In this document: positions 35,724-46,020 of the stretch, one piece after another
Layout of the letters: each line of letters begins with the position of its first letter
Position numbering within the stretch: position 1 is the first letter of the stretch
DNA from: Epiperipatus broadwayi
Lineage: Eukaryota > Onychophora > Udeonychophora > Euonychophora > Peripatidae
NCBI GenBank assembly: GCA_028023455.1
Contig: JAQFVV010000182.1
Coordinates: forward strand, 1,366,001-1,430,000
DNA: 64,000 nucleotides
Reading direction: 5' to 3'
Position numbers and translations under genes: made by a program
Notes under the pieces: model-generated
Database searches by the model: none
Told to the model about the DNA's origin: nothing
The model's input: the letters and a program-made list of their open reading frames with translations, nothing else

Positions 35724-36812
35724 TTATAATCCCAGGTCAGGTGGATAATATCTATCTCTCATCGTCGATGACTGCGGCCTTGGGTTTTCTAATTTTTGCC
35801 TTCTATCAGGTTGCTCTTTGGCCCAATTGTTAAAATCCAATGTAGTGAGAAATTCAATTATTTCTTCTATGTCTTTTATTTGACTGCCTGCCATTAATTG
35901 TTGGATGGTTAGCGGCATGCAATGCTGGATCATTCTATATTTCCATTTCCCCATAATCCACCAGTCCTTGGTAGAGCCTTGCAGATGGTAACTGGCCATA
36001 GCTATCCGTAAATCTGGTCCTTTCTTATAAAATTGGGAAAATTTTTGTAAGCTCTTTAAGTGGGTTTGAGGGTTTTCCTCTATCTTTCCTTGAATAAAGT
36101 TTTTAATGTGGATCATCTTTGCTAAGTAGCTCTGGTGTCCATTGTCCATTTTTATGATTTCTTCCATGACCTTTGGTCCTTCTATATTTTCGTTCCCATC
36201 TATGCTCATCTCCTTTTTACTGCTTTCATTCAACAGTTCTTGTGGGCCTTCATCTATTGGAATGAGGTCTATTTGCTCATCTATTATCATAGGTTCATCA
36301 GATCTTTCTAACTTCCTTTCATTTTCCATATCTTTAATCTCTTCTTCCTTTTTACTAACTCTGGATATGCTTGTTTCCTTTTCAATGCTGTCTTCATTGA
36401 ATGGTTTTTGTGGGTCTTCATTTGTTGGAATGGGGTCTCTTTGCTCTTCACACTTATCTACATTTATTGCACTATCTATCATAGGTTCATCAGATCTTTT
36501 TAACTTCCTTTCATTTTCCATATCTTTAGCCTCTTCCTTTTTATTGACTTGGGTTATTCTATATTCCTTTGCTATCATTCCTAACTCTCTCAAGACAGAT
36601 TTTTGAATTTCCTGATACTTTTTAGCTCTTATCTTTTCTTCTTCCTGTCTCTTTTTTGATTCATCTCTTCTTCTCACTTCCTCCTCATAAATTTTCCTCA
36701 TTTGTTCCCTATTCTGTCTAAGTATTTCAAGTAACTTTAAATTAAAGTCCATTGACCCTCCAAAAGCTTTAGATAAATCTACCCGCTCTATACTAACATT
36801 TTCTGCTTCCAT
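35724..36812 (-). CDS. Gag polyprotein of LTR element 2
   Basis: An intact 362-codon frame. Residues ~20-80 form a charged coiled coil (LLEILRQNREQMRKIYEEE). Residues ~90-150 and ~152-204 are two copies of one segment, each with KDMENERKL, RSDEPMI and a following IPT/IPI block. Residues ~235-330 carry the capsid-like region: F239-x-G, ENPQTHL, then A271-x8-G279 and TKDWW (W284, W285). This matches the Retrotrans_gag pattern F-x-G...L-x-G-x-A-x-x-WW of Ty3/gypsy elements. The C-terminus is short and basic, without a CCHC knuckle. It should form the particle that packages the RNA. It is the first gene after the PBS, and no pol follows before the polypurine tract. The uninterrupted frame over 1 kb of AT-rich DNA argues for past selection. 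Confidence 0.85.
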   Translation of the reverse strand: MEAENVSIERVDLSKAFGGSMDFNLKLLEILRQNREQMRKIYEEEVRRRDESKKRQEEEKIRAKKYQEIQKSVLRELGMIAKEYRITQVNKKEEAKDMENERKLKRSDEPMIDSAINVDKCEEQRDPIPTNEDPQKPFNEDSIEKETSISRVSKKEEEIKDMENERKLERSDEPMIIDEQIDLIPIDEGPQELLNESSKKEMSIDGNENIEGPKVMEEIIKMDNGHQSYLAKMIHIKNFIQGKIEENPQTHLKSLQKFSQFYKKGPDLRIAMASYHLQGSTKDWWIMGKWKYRMIQHCMPLTIQQLMAGSQIKDIEEIIEFLTTLDFNNWAKEQPDRRQKLENPRPQSSTMRDRYYPPDLGL

Positions 36813-37496
36813 TTTTTTATTATTTATTTATTTTATTTATTACTAGCATTAGACTATTCCCCACTTGTATCTTGGTCCTATCACACTCTTTCACTGCCCT
36901 CACCTACTCTACATTGCCCTATATCTCTATTTTCTATATTGCTGTGTTTAACATATGTATTATAGCGAACTACTGCTAACGCGTATAATAAGCCAGTGCT
37001 GTCTATATATATAATAGCACTTTAATAAAATATTTACTGTTAACATGTATAGAAAGTCACTGCTGTCTATGATATATATATATAATAGTACTTCAATAAA
37101 TATTTACTGTTAACATATATAACAAGCCACTGTTGTCTATGATATATATAATAGTACTTTAATAAAATATTTACTGCTACTTGCTTTCTCATTTAGCGAC
37201 TGATTACTTTTTTTATTGGACATATATATAAAAAAAATATTTCACTAGATCTGAGTATTTTTCGTTCCTTCTTAAATTATACACACATCCCTGCTTTCCT
37301 TAAATTTGTTATTATGTCTACCGTCCTTTCATTCACTCGACCCACATTATTTCATTCGATTTATTTTTTTCATTATTTTTATCAAAAAACAAACTCGTAT
37401 ATATAAAATAATTAGCTAACTCGGGTAACAAATGTTAAAAGAAATTTATATGCGTTATAAATTTTCTCAGGGATATGGGTTTTTTGTATTGAAGCC
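36813..37496 (-). other. Leader region of element 2
   Basis: About 680 bases between PBS and gag. It contains three near-identical tandem segments of ~90-105 bases at about 36975-37180, each with a TATATAATAGYACTTYAATAAA core. A TTTGTTACCCGAG motif on the minus strand near 37425 could be a decayed second PBS copy. Confidence 0.5.
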
Positions 37497-37516
37497 TCCA
37501 CGTTATTGGCGCCAAA
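37497..37516 (-). promoter_or_regulatory. Primer-binding site of element 2
   Basis: The minus strand reads TTTGGCGCCAATAACGTGG, 22-24 bases inside the 5' LTR end. TGGCGCC followed by AACGTGG matches the tRNA-Lys-type PBS common in Ty3/gypsy elements, and resembles the element 1 PBS TTTGGCGCCTTAACGTGAGG. Confidence 0.75.
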
Positions 37517-37537
37517 CGCTAAAAAAAAATTATACTA

Positions 37538-40071
37538 TGTAACGGTCAGAAAATGTGTGATTTGGGAACATAGTGCAGAATTCGACCACCACACAGAACT
37601 GCAGCACCATCTAGGTAGCGAAGCCACTTGTAGTACTAAGTTCGAACATAGTTTATCAGTTCCACAATACAATCTATGAAACGAAACAATGCATCTGATG
37701 CGACACTAGTAAACATTTCTTTAGGCATGGTGGTCAGTGATGTTGCAAGAGATTCATGATTTTATTTTCGAGTTAGCCAATAATAACACTAATATTAATT
37801 AAACACTTATATTTACAAATCGAGGAAATATTATATAGAATGGGTATCGAATAAATAAAACGTAACTGCAGACGTATAGTTTGAAATTATTTATTTGAAA
37901 CATTTTAATAATAAATCATTTACTAATAATATTTGGTAATATTTAAATTGAGTAATGGAATTTTCCGATACTGATATTCAAGAAATACATTTATTTATTT
38001 AGTAACATTTATACAAAATCATTTTACCAATAATACTTTATATTTAAGACCTCAGTAGCGGTATTTCCGATACTGTTATGTTTACAAGGAGAAATACATT
38101 TATTTGATGACGCATGCCTTTAGGAATTTATACCTTGCCAATGCAAGAGTCTAAATAAGATTTATAATAGTAGCGGTAGACACATATTTATTTAATTAAA
38201 AATATTTATTAATAACTAGGGGCAAACATTTATTTGAGAGTGGATTGTCAATAATGCAGGGACAGAGTTATACATAGAGTATAAAAGAAAATATGTGGTA
38301 CGCTAGAAAGGCGATATGGAATGGCAGTATATTGAAACTGCAAAGCCGTGAATGAGTTTATAAGAATGATGGGATGGCATTGCCATGGGCCCAAAGAGGT
38401 AAGGTGTCACATAAGCATAACCAGGGGCAAGCGGTTCATGCTGCGATTGCCTGCTGGCTGCATGACTTTCATCAAGCCCTATGGGAGCATTTATTATGTC
38501 CGCTTGTGTAGGACGATTGGGGTTAATTTCAACCCTATAGAATCTGGAAAATTCAAGACTCATAATGGGTAATCGCATCTCTAAAATGTAACACAGGTAT
38601 AATGTATAGATGATTCTGTGAGATTTAAATATATTTTATAACTCGGCCCTACATTATCAACATTTAATAATGAACGTTTGCGACTCTCAAAGAAATGCAA
38701 TTTTATGGAATTATTGATCAAGATTTAATAAAATAATGTAAAACAATATATAAACTGGGTGATTATTACACTAATACGTCAGCCATTTGCTAAGCAGTAG
38801 ACCTTTGCATTACAATGAAGGAAGCATTGAATGCGTGTCGATTTATATGAAAATATTAAGTTATTTATGAAAGTAAATATTAATGAAAATTTGACACGCA
38901 TCCATTGTTTCAAGTGATCATAAATGTATACTTAGAAAATTATGATCATGCGATAATTATATAATAAAATGTAGATTTTAGAAATACGTACCCAAGAAAG
39001 ATAGAGTTAGGCAGGCTAGATTATTAAAGAAGTTTACATATTAATTATTAAATTTATAGCATTACAAATGAGAATTTACAGTTTATAGTTTATAAGTTAT
39101 ATAAAGAATGAATAAGCTATAGCGGGATATTAGTAGTTGGATGCAGGTACCTGTTTTATGAGAAGTTTTCCGATTCAGTGATCATTAGCAAATTGTTCAT
39201 GATTCTAGCATTAGCAGTTCTTTACAGCATTTAGATGATTCATGTAATTTAACAGCAGCAGCTTTCAAATTATTTCAGGCAGCAGATCTTCGTGGTTGAA
39301 TTTATAAAGGGCAATGGAAGGTTTGGCATACGATAGGCCATCCCCGAGCGGAGAACAGTCTGGGCGCTTTCTACTCGACCATATCATGGCAGGTAAAATT
39401 AATTTAAGATCTTGGAGACTCTCAACTGATTGAGAGCACAGCTAAAGTTAAACTTAAAGTTTCTAGCAAGTCCAAAATGGCCTCTTTTCTTAGATCTTAT
39501 CTTATCACATTTTTGTCATAGTTTATTTTTGGATTCCACTTAATCTGCCCTGAGGATAATCAATGCATTTTGTTAAGTTTAATTATAGAGAAAGCTGCCT
39601 TTCTATTGTTTACATTTACATTTTATATTTACTAATTACATTTTGGAGGATTTTTCTTTAATTAATCTATTATCTCTCACCGGCCGTTGCTTTTAAAATT
39701 TCAAATACAAAAGGGAACATATGATTATTTTTACTTTTAATTAAATATTACACTCTATTTCTAAATTATTATTAAATGAAATTTAAACAAAGCAATAAAT
39801 AACGAATTTTACAATTTAAAATAAATGGTTAAAAAAATATATATATTTTTTTTTATAACTAAAAGAAGAAATCTATATTATATTATTTATCTTTATTTAT
39901 TGCCTTAAATTTGAGATCGAAATGTGTGCATGTTTATGGTGAAGTCTACATATATCTATACATTTTTAATATTGCTACACACACAATTCGATACCAAAAA
40001 CTTTAAATTTGGTAGGATAGAGTGGTCAGTGAGGTGAAACTTAAGATTCGAATATGAATCTTACTGTTTCA
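37538..40071 (-). repeat. 5' LTR of element 2
   Basis: 2534 bp, on the plus strand TGTAACGGTCAG to CTGTTTCA, paired with 32659-35234. It is followed on the plus strand by the target duplication ATAT. The 91-codon minus frame 38303-38578 is the counterpart of 33505-33726 and differs in length, which argues against coding. Confidence 0.9.
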
Positions 40072-40102
40072 ATATGTCTTGGGATTAGTTAATATGATTT
40101 TT

Positions 40103-42122
40103 AAGATGGAAATGATTTTTTTTACACAATACTATAGTAATGTAGTATACCTGAATGGTTTATTATCTGGGAGTTCATGAGAAGTTTGAGCACCAGAAAT
40201 AATCAATCTGAAGGGTAATCCATAAACCTTGAGCTTCAAACTCTGCCTCTCTACCATTGCATCAAACCATGTACAGAGAGAAAGGGAAAGAAAGAGACTA
40301 TAAACATTTCCATTTTTACATGTAACATGAAGATACGATAACAGATAGTATATATTAAATTTTATTAACTTAGTATTATCAATATTATTACAATATTATC
40401 AATACCGGTATTATAACTATTTACAGTTAAATAATTTTTTTTTTAAAAATCCATTGCTTATTTATTTGATGCCATTAACTCTCTGATTCACCAAATAGTT
40501 TTTGTGTGTGTTCAATAAATCATGCTCATTTAACTATCATTTTTTCTTCATAAACCACTTCAACAATATGTGGGTTGAACTCATTTCAATGCAATTATAA
40601 AATACTGACACATTTGTAGAGTTAGTTTTTGTTTTTCTTTATATAAATGAATGCTTCGGTATCATTTTTCTTTTTACGCTCAACTTAGTTTCCACTTGCA
40701 GTATTTAATTTTTACTAAGGCAATAAACCTAAAGCATGTGCAGTTGAAAATGCGAAGGTAGGGATCTCTACAAGTCTTAACCACAAGCTTACTCTTGTAA
40801 GTAAGTTCATAATATTTATCTTTTGTATTAATATATACATATATAGGGAGGAGCAATAACAAAAATAAATTATAAATTCAAGATCAACATAACATTTATA
40901 ATATTAAGATAAAAATAACAAAAAACTATACTACATAGGACAAATGAAGAGTATATATTGAATGTCAAAAGTATCTACATAACTTAAGGTGATTAAGATG
41001 ATTGATTAGAACTTCATAAATATTTTTAAAAAGTATTAAAAATAATTTCAAAATATGACCATATTCGTAACTGATTTAAATACATTACACGCGTACTTAT
41101 TTATATACTAGCAGTAAAAGTTAACCAATGCATCCATTTCTATTTTTAAAAATATTAGAACGTAAGTAATAGAAGTAAAATTGTGATTTGAAATATTAAT
41201 AGTTATTTAAATTTATTGGGACGGGGGAATCAAATTTGAAGATGGAAAGAAAATTAAATTTAAATAAACTTGAACACATTTTGTGTAGAAATAATTATTA
41301 AAGTGTTCATCTAAGAGAAAAATCTATCTGAAGTGAAATATGAAATTACCTCGAAGGGTAATAGCATACCATTAAAATATGTTTTCTGCTTTTTTAAATT
41401 TTTATTTAATTTTTTAAATTTAATGAAAAAGATTTGATTTTAAATTGTATTAAAATTATTTCATCTTCTTTTCAAATATTGACAAATGTAATAAGTAAAC
41501 AATTATTTATATATATATCAGCTTCACAATCGAATGAAAATAAAAACTAATAAAATCACAGTAAGTTGTTATATTTTGATTTACAAGAGTCAAACTTATT
41601 TCACCCACAACTTTGACATGATCCACTCTAGACAAATACAGTAACGATTGTCACTAATCATGTATTAAACTGGAGATTTTACTCAGTGCAAATTATAATT
41701 TTAAACTCAGTTAAAGATTAATATATATGTTTTTTAATTAACATACACACATGGAGTAAGTCAACTTTATTTCCTTTTTTCTATGTGCAGTGTTTTTTTA
41801 GATGCACTTAATAATCTTCATTCCATTACACATTCTTGAAATATATGAATAAAGATGTTTTAAAAAACAATTGATCCCAAAGATCAATTTCATGCTAGAC
41901 CAACACTCATCAGATGACCTAGGTCACCATCTGTTACATATATCTTTCTCATATGTTCTGTATTTATCAATGATAAATTATTATATTTTAATTTAGAAAT
42001 GTCAAAGTTGTTGGTGGAGTAAGTTTGACACTTATAAATCAAAATGGTGACTTAGATTAATAGATTAGTGCTAATTCAATATGAAATATGACTTGGGATT
42101 AGTTGTCTTTTAATATGATTTT
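40103..42122 (+). repeat. Tandem duplication, unit 2 (intact, with empty site)
   Basis: Matches unit 1 (30653-32658) and continues without interruption through GAAATATGACTTGGGATTAG and TTTTAATATGATTTT (42083-42122), the same DNA that flanks element 2 at 40072-40102. Unit 1 ended with GATTAGTT-AATATGATTTT, lacking a 7-base GTCTTTT present here. The junction between units is at about 40102. Confidence 0.9.
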
Positions 42123-43212
42123 ATTCATATGTTTCAAGAATGTGTGATGGGGTAGAGTTTATTAAATACAATCATAAAAGATATTAACCTCATGGGGAAA
42201 AAATGAAGTTGAATTATTCCATGTGTATGTCTATGTTTAACTAAAAAATAGATTTTAACTGAGGTTTAATATCACAAGCTGATTAAAGCAAACAAATAAT
42301 TATCCATAGATAAGATTAAAAATTAACAGTAAAGTAAATAACAACAATAAACAAAATGCAAACAGGAAATTAAATGCAATATAAAATGATAATGTTGTCA
42401 CTTAGCCAATCAACGATTAAATTAATAACATTTTATTTAGCTTGTAAATACTAAAACAATTAGACAATAGTTTAATAATTAGAATATTTATTTATGGTAG
42501 TATATTAGATAGTTTGAGACCAAATAATATTAGAACACTAAAGTGCAGTACTGAATAAATTACTGTGCTACTAATCTTTTACCAATTTTTTTTTTACTTT
42601 TTTCTAACTAAAATTCTACCTAGAAACATTTAACTCCTGAATTTATCACTATCATTTCTGGATGTATAGTGTGAGATTAAGAAAGAAAGTAAATAGTATA
42701 GAATAAAATTTCTGTAATGTAATTTTCATCTCACCACTCTCATGCAAGGTAGGGACTGGTTTCTATCAAGTTTTTAACACCTTGTGGAGATGTGTAGTCA
42801 TAAATACATGACCAGAGACATATGAAAAAGATGTATGAATCCCAAGATGCACATTTTATGCTGAACCCACACTTCAGTTGGCCCAGATCACAATCTCTTT
42901 TCCAAAACTTCATCATTGTTCAGTATATCTAGATAACCAATTATTTATAGTTTAATTGAAGTATCAAACTTATTACCCTCATGTACCTTGTGTGAGAGTT
43001 AGGTAGTGAAACTTACACTACAGAAATATTATTTATTAAGTGAATAATATGTAGTCTAATAAATGGCTAATAAAAATATTAATATACTTTCATTAAATAG
43101 TTTGTGTCAAAGTAAGTTTGAAATTTATCAATTAAATTATAGTAATTGATTATCTACATAAAAATGAACAATAATAAAGATATGTGTAAAAGATTGTAAT
43201 CTGGGTCAACTG
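42123..43212. other. Noncoding stretch with a foldback pair
   Basis: No gene is recognised. An inverted pair (42941-42980 and 43104-43148, cores TCAAACTTA and TAAGTTTGA) is related to the foldback motif of the duplicated unit. DNA at about 42840-42900 also resembles unit positions around 32450-32500, so a third, diverged partial copy may abut the LINE. Confidence 0.45.
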
Positions 43213-43218
43213 ATGAAT

Positions 43219-46020
43219 GGTAGTTCAACACCAAATGCAGATGATTCGGGTTCTCATAGTGATGAAGTAGTAGAAGATTTTTATATGAATGTACAAAAGG
43301 CTTTTGATCAGAGTAAACAACATTTTAAAATTGTTATGGGAGACTTTAATGCTAGAATTGGTAAACAAATGAAAGATAAAAGTACTGTAGGTAATTTTGG
43401 TTATGGTAATAGAAATGAGAGAGGACATAGACTTGTAGAGTTTTCAAAAAAAGAAAAACTTTATATTATGAATTCTTTTTTGAGAAAAATGTTAAAAGGA
43501 AATTAACATGGAAGCATCCAAATGAAGGTACAGCATAATTGGATTATATTTTGACTAACAGAAAATACATATTTTAAGATTATAATGTTCTTAATAAATT
43601 TAACACAGGAAGTGATCATCGATTAGTAAGATGTAAGATACATGTTAATGCAAAACTAGAGAGACAAAAATTATTTAAAAAAAACAATATTTACAGATTA
43701 TATTCCTAATCTTCAGAAACATTCTAATGAATTTAAATTAGAACTTACAAATCAGTTTCAAATATTAGTGGATTTTAAACATGATTCAGATTTGAATGAA
43801 ATTAATAAGAAAATAACTGATACACTTTTAAAAATTGCAACAGATAGCTGGTAAAAAAAAGCAGCAATTGACCAATAAAATTTCTACTGAGACTAGAGAA
43901 TTTATGAAGAAAAAAAGGAATATAAAGATATACAAAAATGATGCATTAAAAAGGATTGAATATCTCGAATTCTGTAAAATGGTGCAGAAAAGAGTTGAAA
44001 ATGATGTAAGAAAATATAACTGTGAACTAGCAAGGAAATCTGTAGAAGAGAATAAAAGTGTCAAGAGTGTAAAACAACATTTTAGTATTATTAAAAAATT
44101 TATATCTGCAATAAGGAAAAAATATGGAACTATTACTAAAAAGAGAGATGACATCATAAAATGGGTAGAAGACTTCCATCAAGAATTATATAGTAATAAA
44201 GAACAAGTTCCCACCTATATCTATTATATCTTCAGAATTGCCCAGAATTTTAAATAAAGAAGTGAGCAATGCAATTAAATTTATGAAGAAAGGTAAGGTT
44301 CCAGGTATTGATGGAATTATAATTGATATATTAAAAGAAGCAGGTTAAGAAATAGAAAACATTTTAGCAAAGTTATATACCAAATGTCTAAATGATAAAG
44401 ATGTACCAGATGATTGAAAGAATGCAGTATTAATATTAATATTTAAAAAAAGTGATAAAAAAGATATCAGAAATTTCAGACCTATCAGCCTTTTATCAGT
44501 TTTATACAAAATTTTTACCAAAATAATTACAACTTGTCTACAGAGAACATTGGATTTCCACCAACCAAGAAAACAAGCTGGATTTAAAAGTGGTTTTAGT
44601 ACAGTAGATCATATCCAGGTATTGAGAGAAGTTATAAAAAGAACAAATGAATATGAGTTGCTATTATGCTTTGGATTTGGAGATTATGAAAAAGCATTGG
44701 AAGAATGCAGTATTAATATTAATATTTAAAAAAAGTGATAAAAAAGATATCAGAAATTTCAGACCTATCAGCCTTTTATCAGTTTTATACAAAATTTTTA
44801 CCAAAATAATTACAACTTGTCTACAGAGAACATTGGATTTCCACCAACCAAGAAAACAAGCTGGATTTAAAAGTGGTTTTAGTACAGTAGATCATATCCA
44901 GGTATTGAGAGAAGTTATAAAAAGAACAAATGAATATGAGTTGCTATTATGCTTTGGATTTGGAGATTATGAAAAAGCATTTGATTCTATTAACATTTCT
45001 TCAGTGATTAATGCTTTGAATCATCAAGGTATAGATCTAGGTTATTGTCATATTTTAAATAATATTTATAAAAATGCAACAGCAACAATTAGATTACATA
45101 ATTATACTAGGAAAGTCAACATTGAGAAAGGTATAAGACAGGATGACTTCATATCTCCAAAACTTTTTACAGCAGTAGTTCAATAAGTATTTTGTAGATT
45201 AAAATGGGAATCTAAAGGAGTGAAAATAAATGGAGATTATTTAAGTCATTTAGATGTTGCAGATGATGTAGTTGTTTGTTGCAAATAATGCTTTAGATCT
45301 GCAGGAAGTGTTGCATGAGTTATCAGATAAAAGTAGGACTAAAGATAAATATTAAAAAGTCTAAAGTAATGTTCAATGGATTTTCTCAAAATATGAAAAT
45401 AAAGATTGATTATGATGAGTTAGAAAAAGTTAACAGCTACAAATATCTTGGTCAGATTATTAATACAGATGGAAACATAATGGATGAAATTAATTATAGA
45501 ATTAAACTTGTTTGGAGTGCTTTTGGTAGAAATAACTTGATAGTAAAAGGAAATATGCCTATGTGTTTGAAAAGAAAGGTTTTTAATAAATGTGTTTTAC
45601 CAGTTCTTACTTATGGATCTGAGACTTGGACACTTAATAGAAAAGCAATACAAAGACTTTAGACCACTCAAAGAAGTATGGAGATGTGCATATTAGGTGT
45701 AACAAGAAGAGATCGAAAACGCAATATATGAGTAAGAGAACAAACAGGTGTTATTGACCTCATTGAAAAAATTAAAAGACAAATGGAGTTGGCTGGACAT
45801 ATTGCTAAAAGAGATGATAATATATGGACAATTGAAATCTTAAACTGGATTCCAAGAGATTGTAAAAGACCCAAAAAAAGACCACACGAGATGGATGGAT
45901 GAAATAAGAAAGTGTGCAGAGATGATGTGGAAAAAATAAGCTAAAGATCAGAGAAGATGGTTTGAACTTGGAGATACTTTTATCCTACAATGAATTGATA
46001 ATGATTGATGATGATGATGA
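43219..46020 (+). pseudogene. RTE-type LINE (endonuclease-reverse transcriptase), 5'-truncated and mutated
   Basis: Pieces of one protein appear in order. The AP-endonuclease core has FKIVMGDFNARIG near 43330, then DYILTN and SDHRLV, with the catalytic His, to ~43630. The RT N-terminus covers 43835-44257. RT motifs follow: KVPGIDGI, NFRPISLLSVLYKI, QAGFKSGFSTVDHI, YEKAFDSI, GIRQDDFISP and the VADD version of the F/YADD catalytic box near 45262. The C-terminal part has YKYLGQII and LTYGSETW (to 45662) and WIPRDCKRP. It ends in a TGATGATGAT tail near 46018, typical of RTE/BovB-like LINEs. Stops, frameshifts and a 283 bp duplication kill it. The start lies inside the endonuclease, the usual 5' truncation of LINE copies. 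Confidence 0.9.
44420..44985 (+). repeat. Exact 283 bp tandem duplication within the RT domain
   Basis: GAATGCAGTATTAATATTAA starts at both 44420 and 44703, and the following ~280 bases are identical by eye, up to GAAAAAGCATT. The period is not a multiple of three, so it also shifts the frame. It is either a recent duplication or an assembly artefact. Confidence 0.9.

Larger units (their letters stand above)
32659..40071 (-). mobile_element. LTR retrotransposon 2, gag-only, likely non-autonomous
   Basis: Direct repeats of 2576 bp (32659-35234) and 2534 bp (37538-40071) flank 2303 bp of internal DNA. In the minus orientation the LTRs run TGAAACAG to GTTACA. The PBS follows the LTR at 37514 and the polypurine tract abuts 35235. 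A 4 bp target duplication ATAT lies at 32655-32658 and 40072-40075. The second tandem-duplication unit retains the empty site (GAAATATGACTTGGG near 42083), proving the boundaries. The only gene is gag. LTRs longer than the interior and missing pol make this resemble a large non-autonomous (LARD-like) derivative of a Ty3/gypsy element. Confidence 0.93.

Noticed and set aside
36142-36606. 154-codon plus-strand frame
   Set aside because: Antisense shadow of the Glu/Lys-rich Gag gene at 35724-36812.
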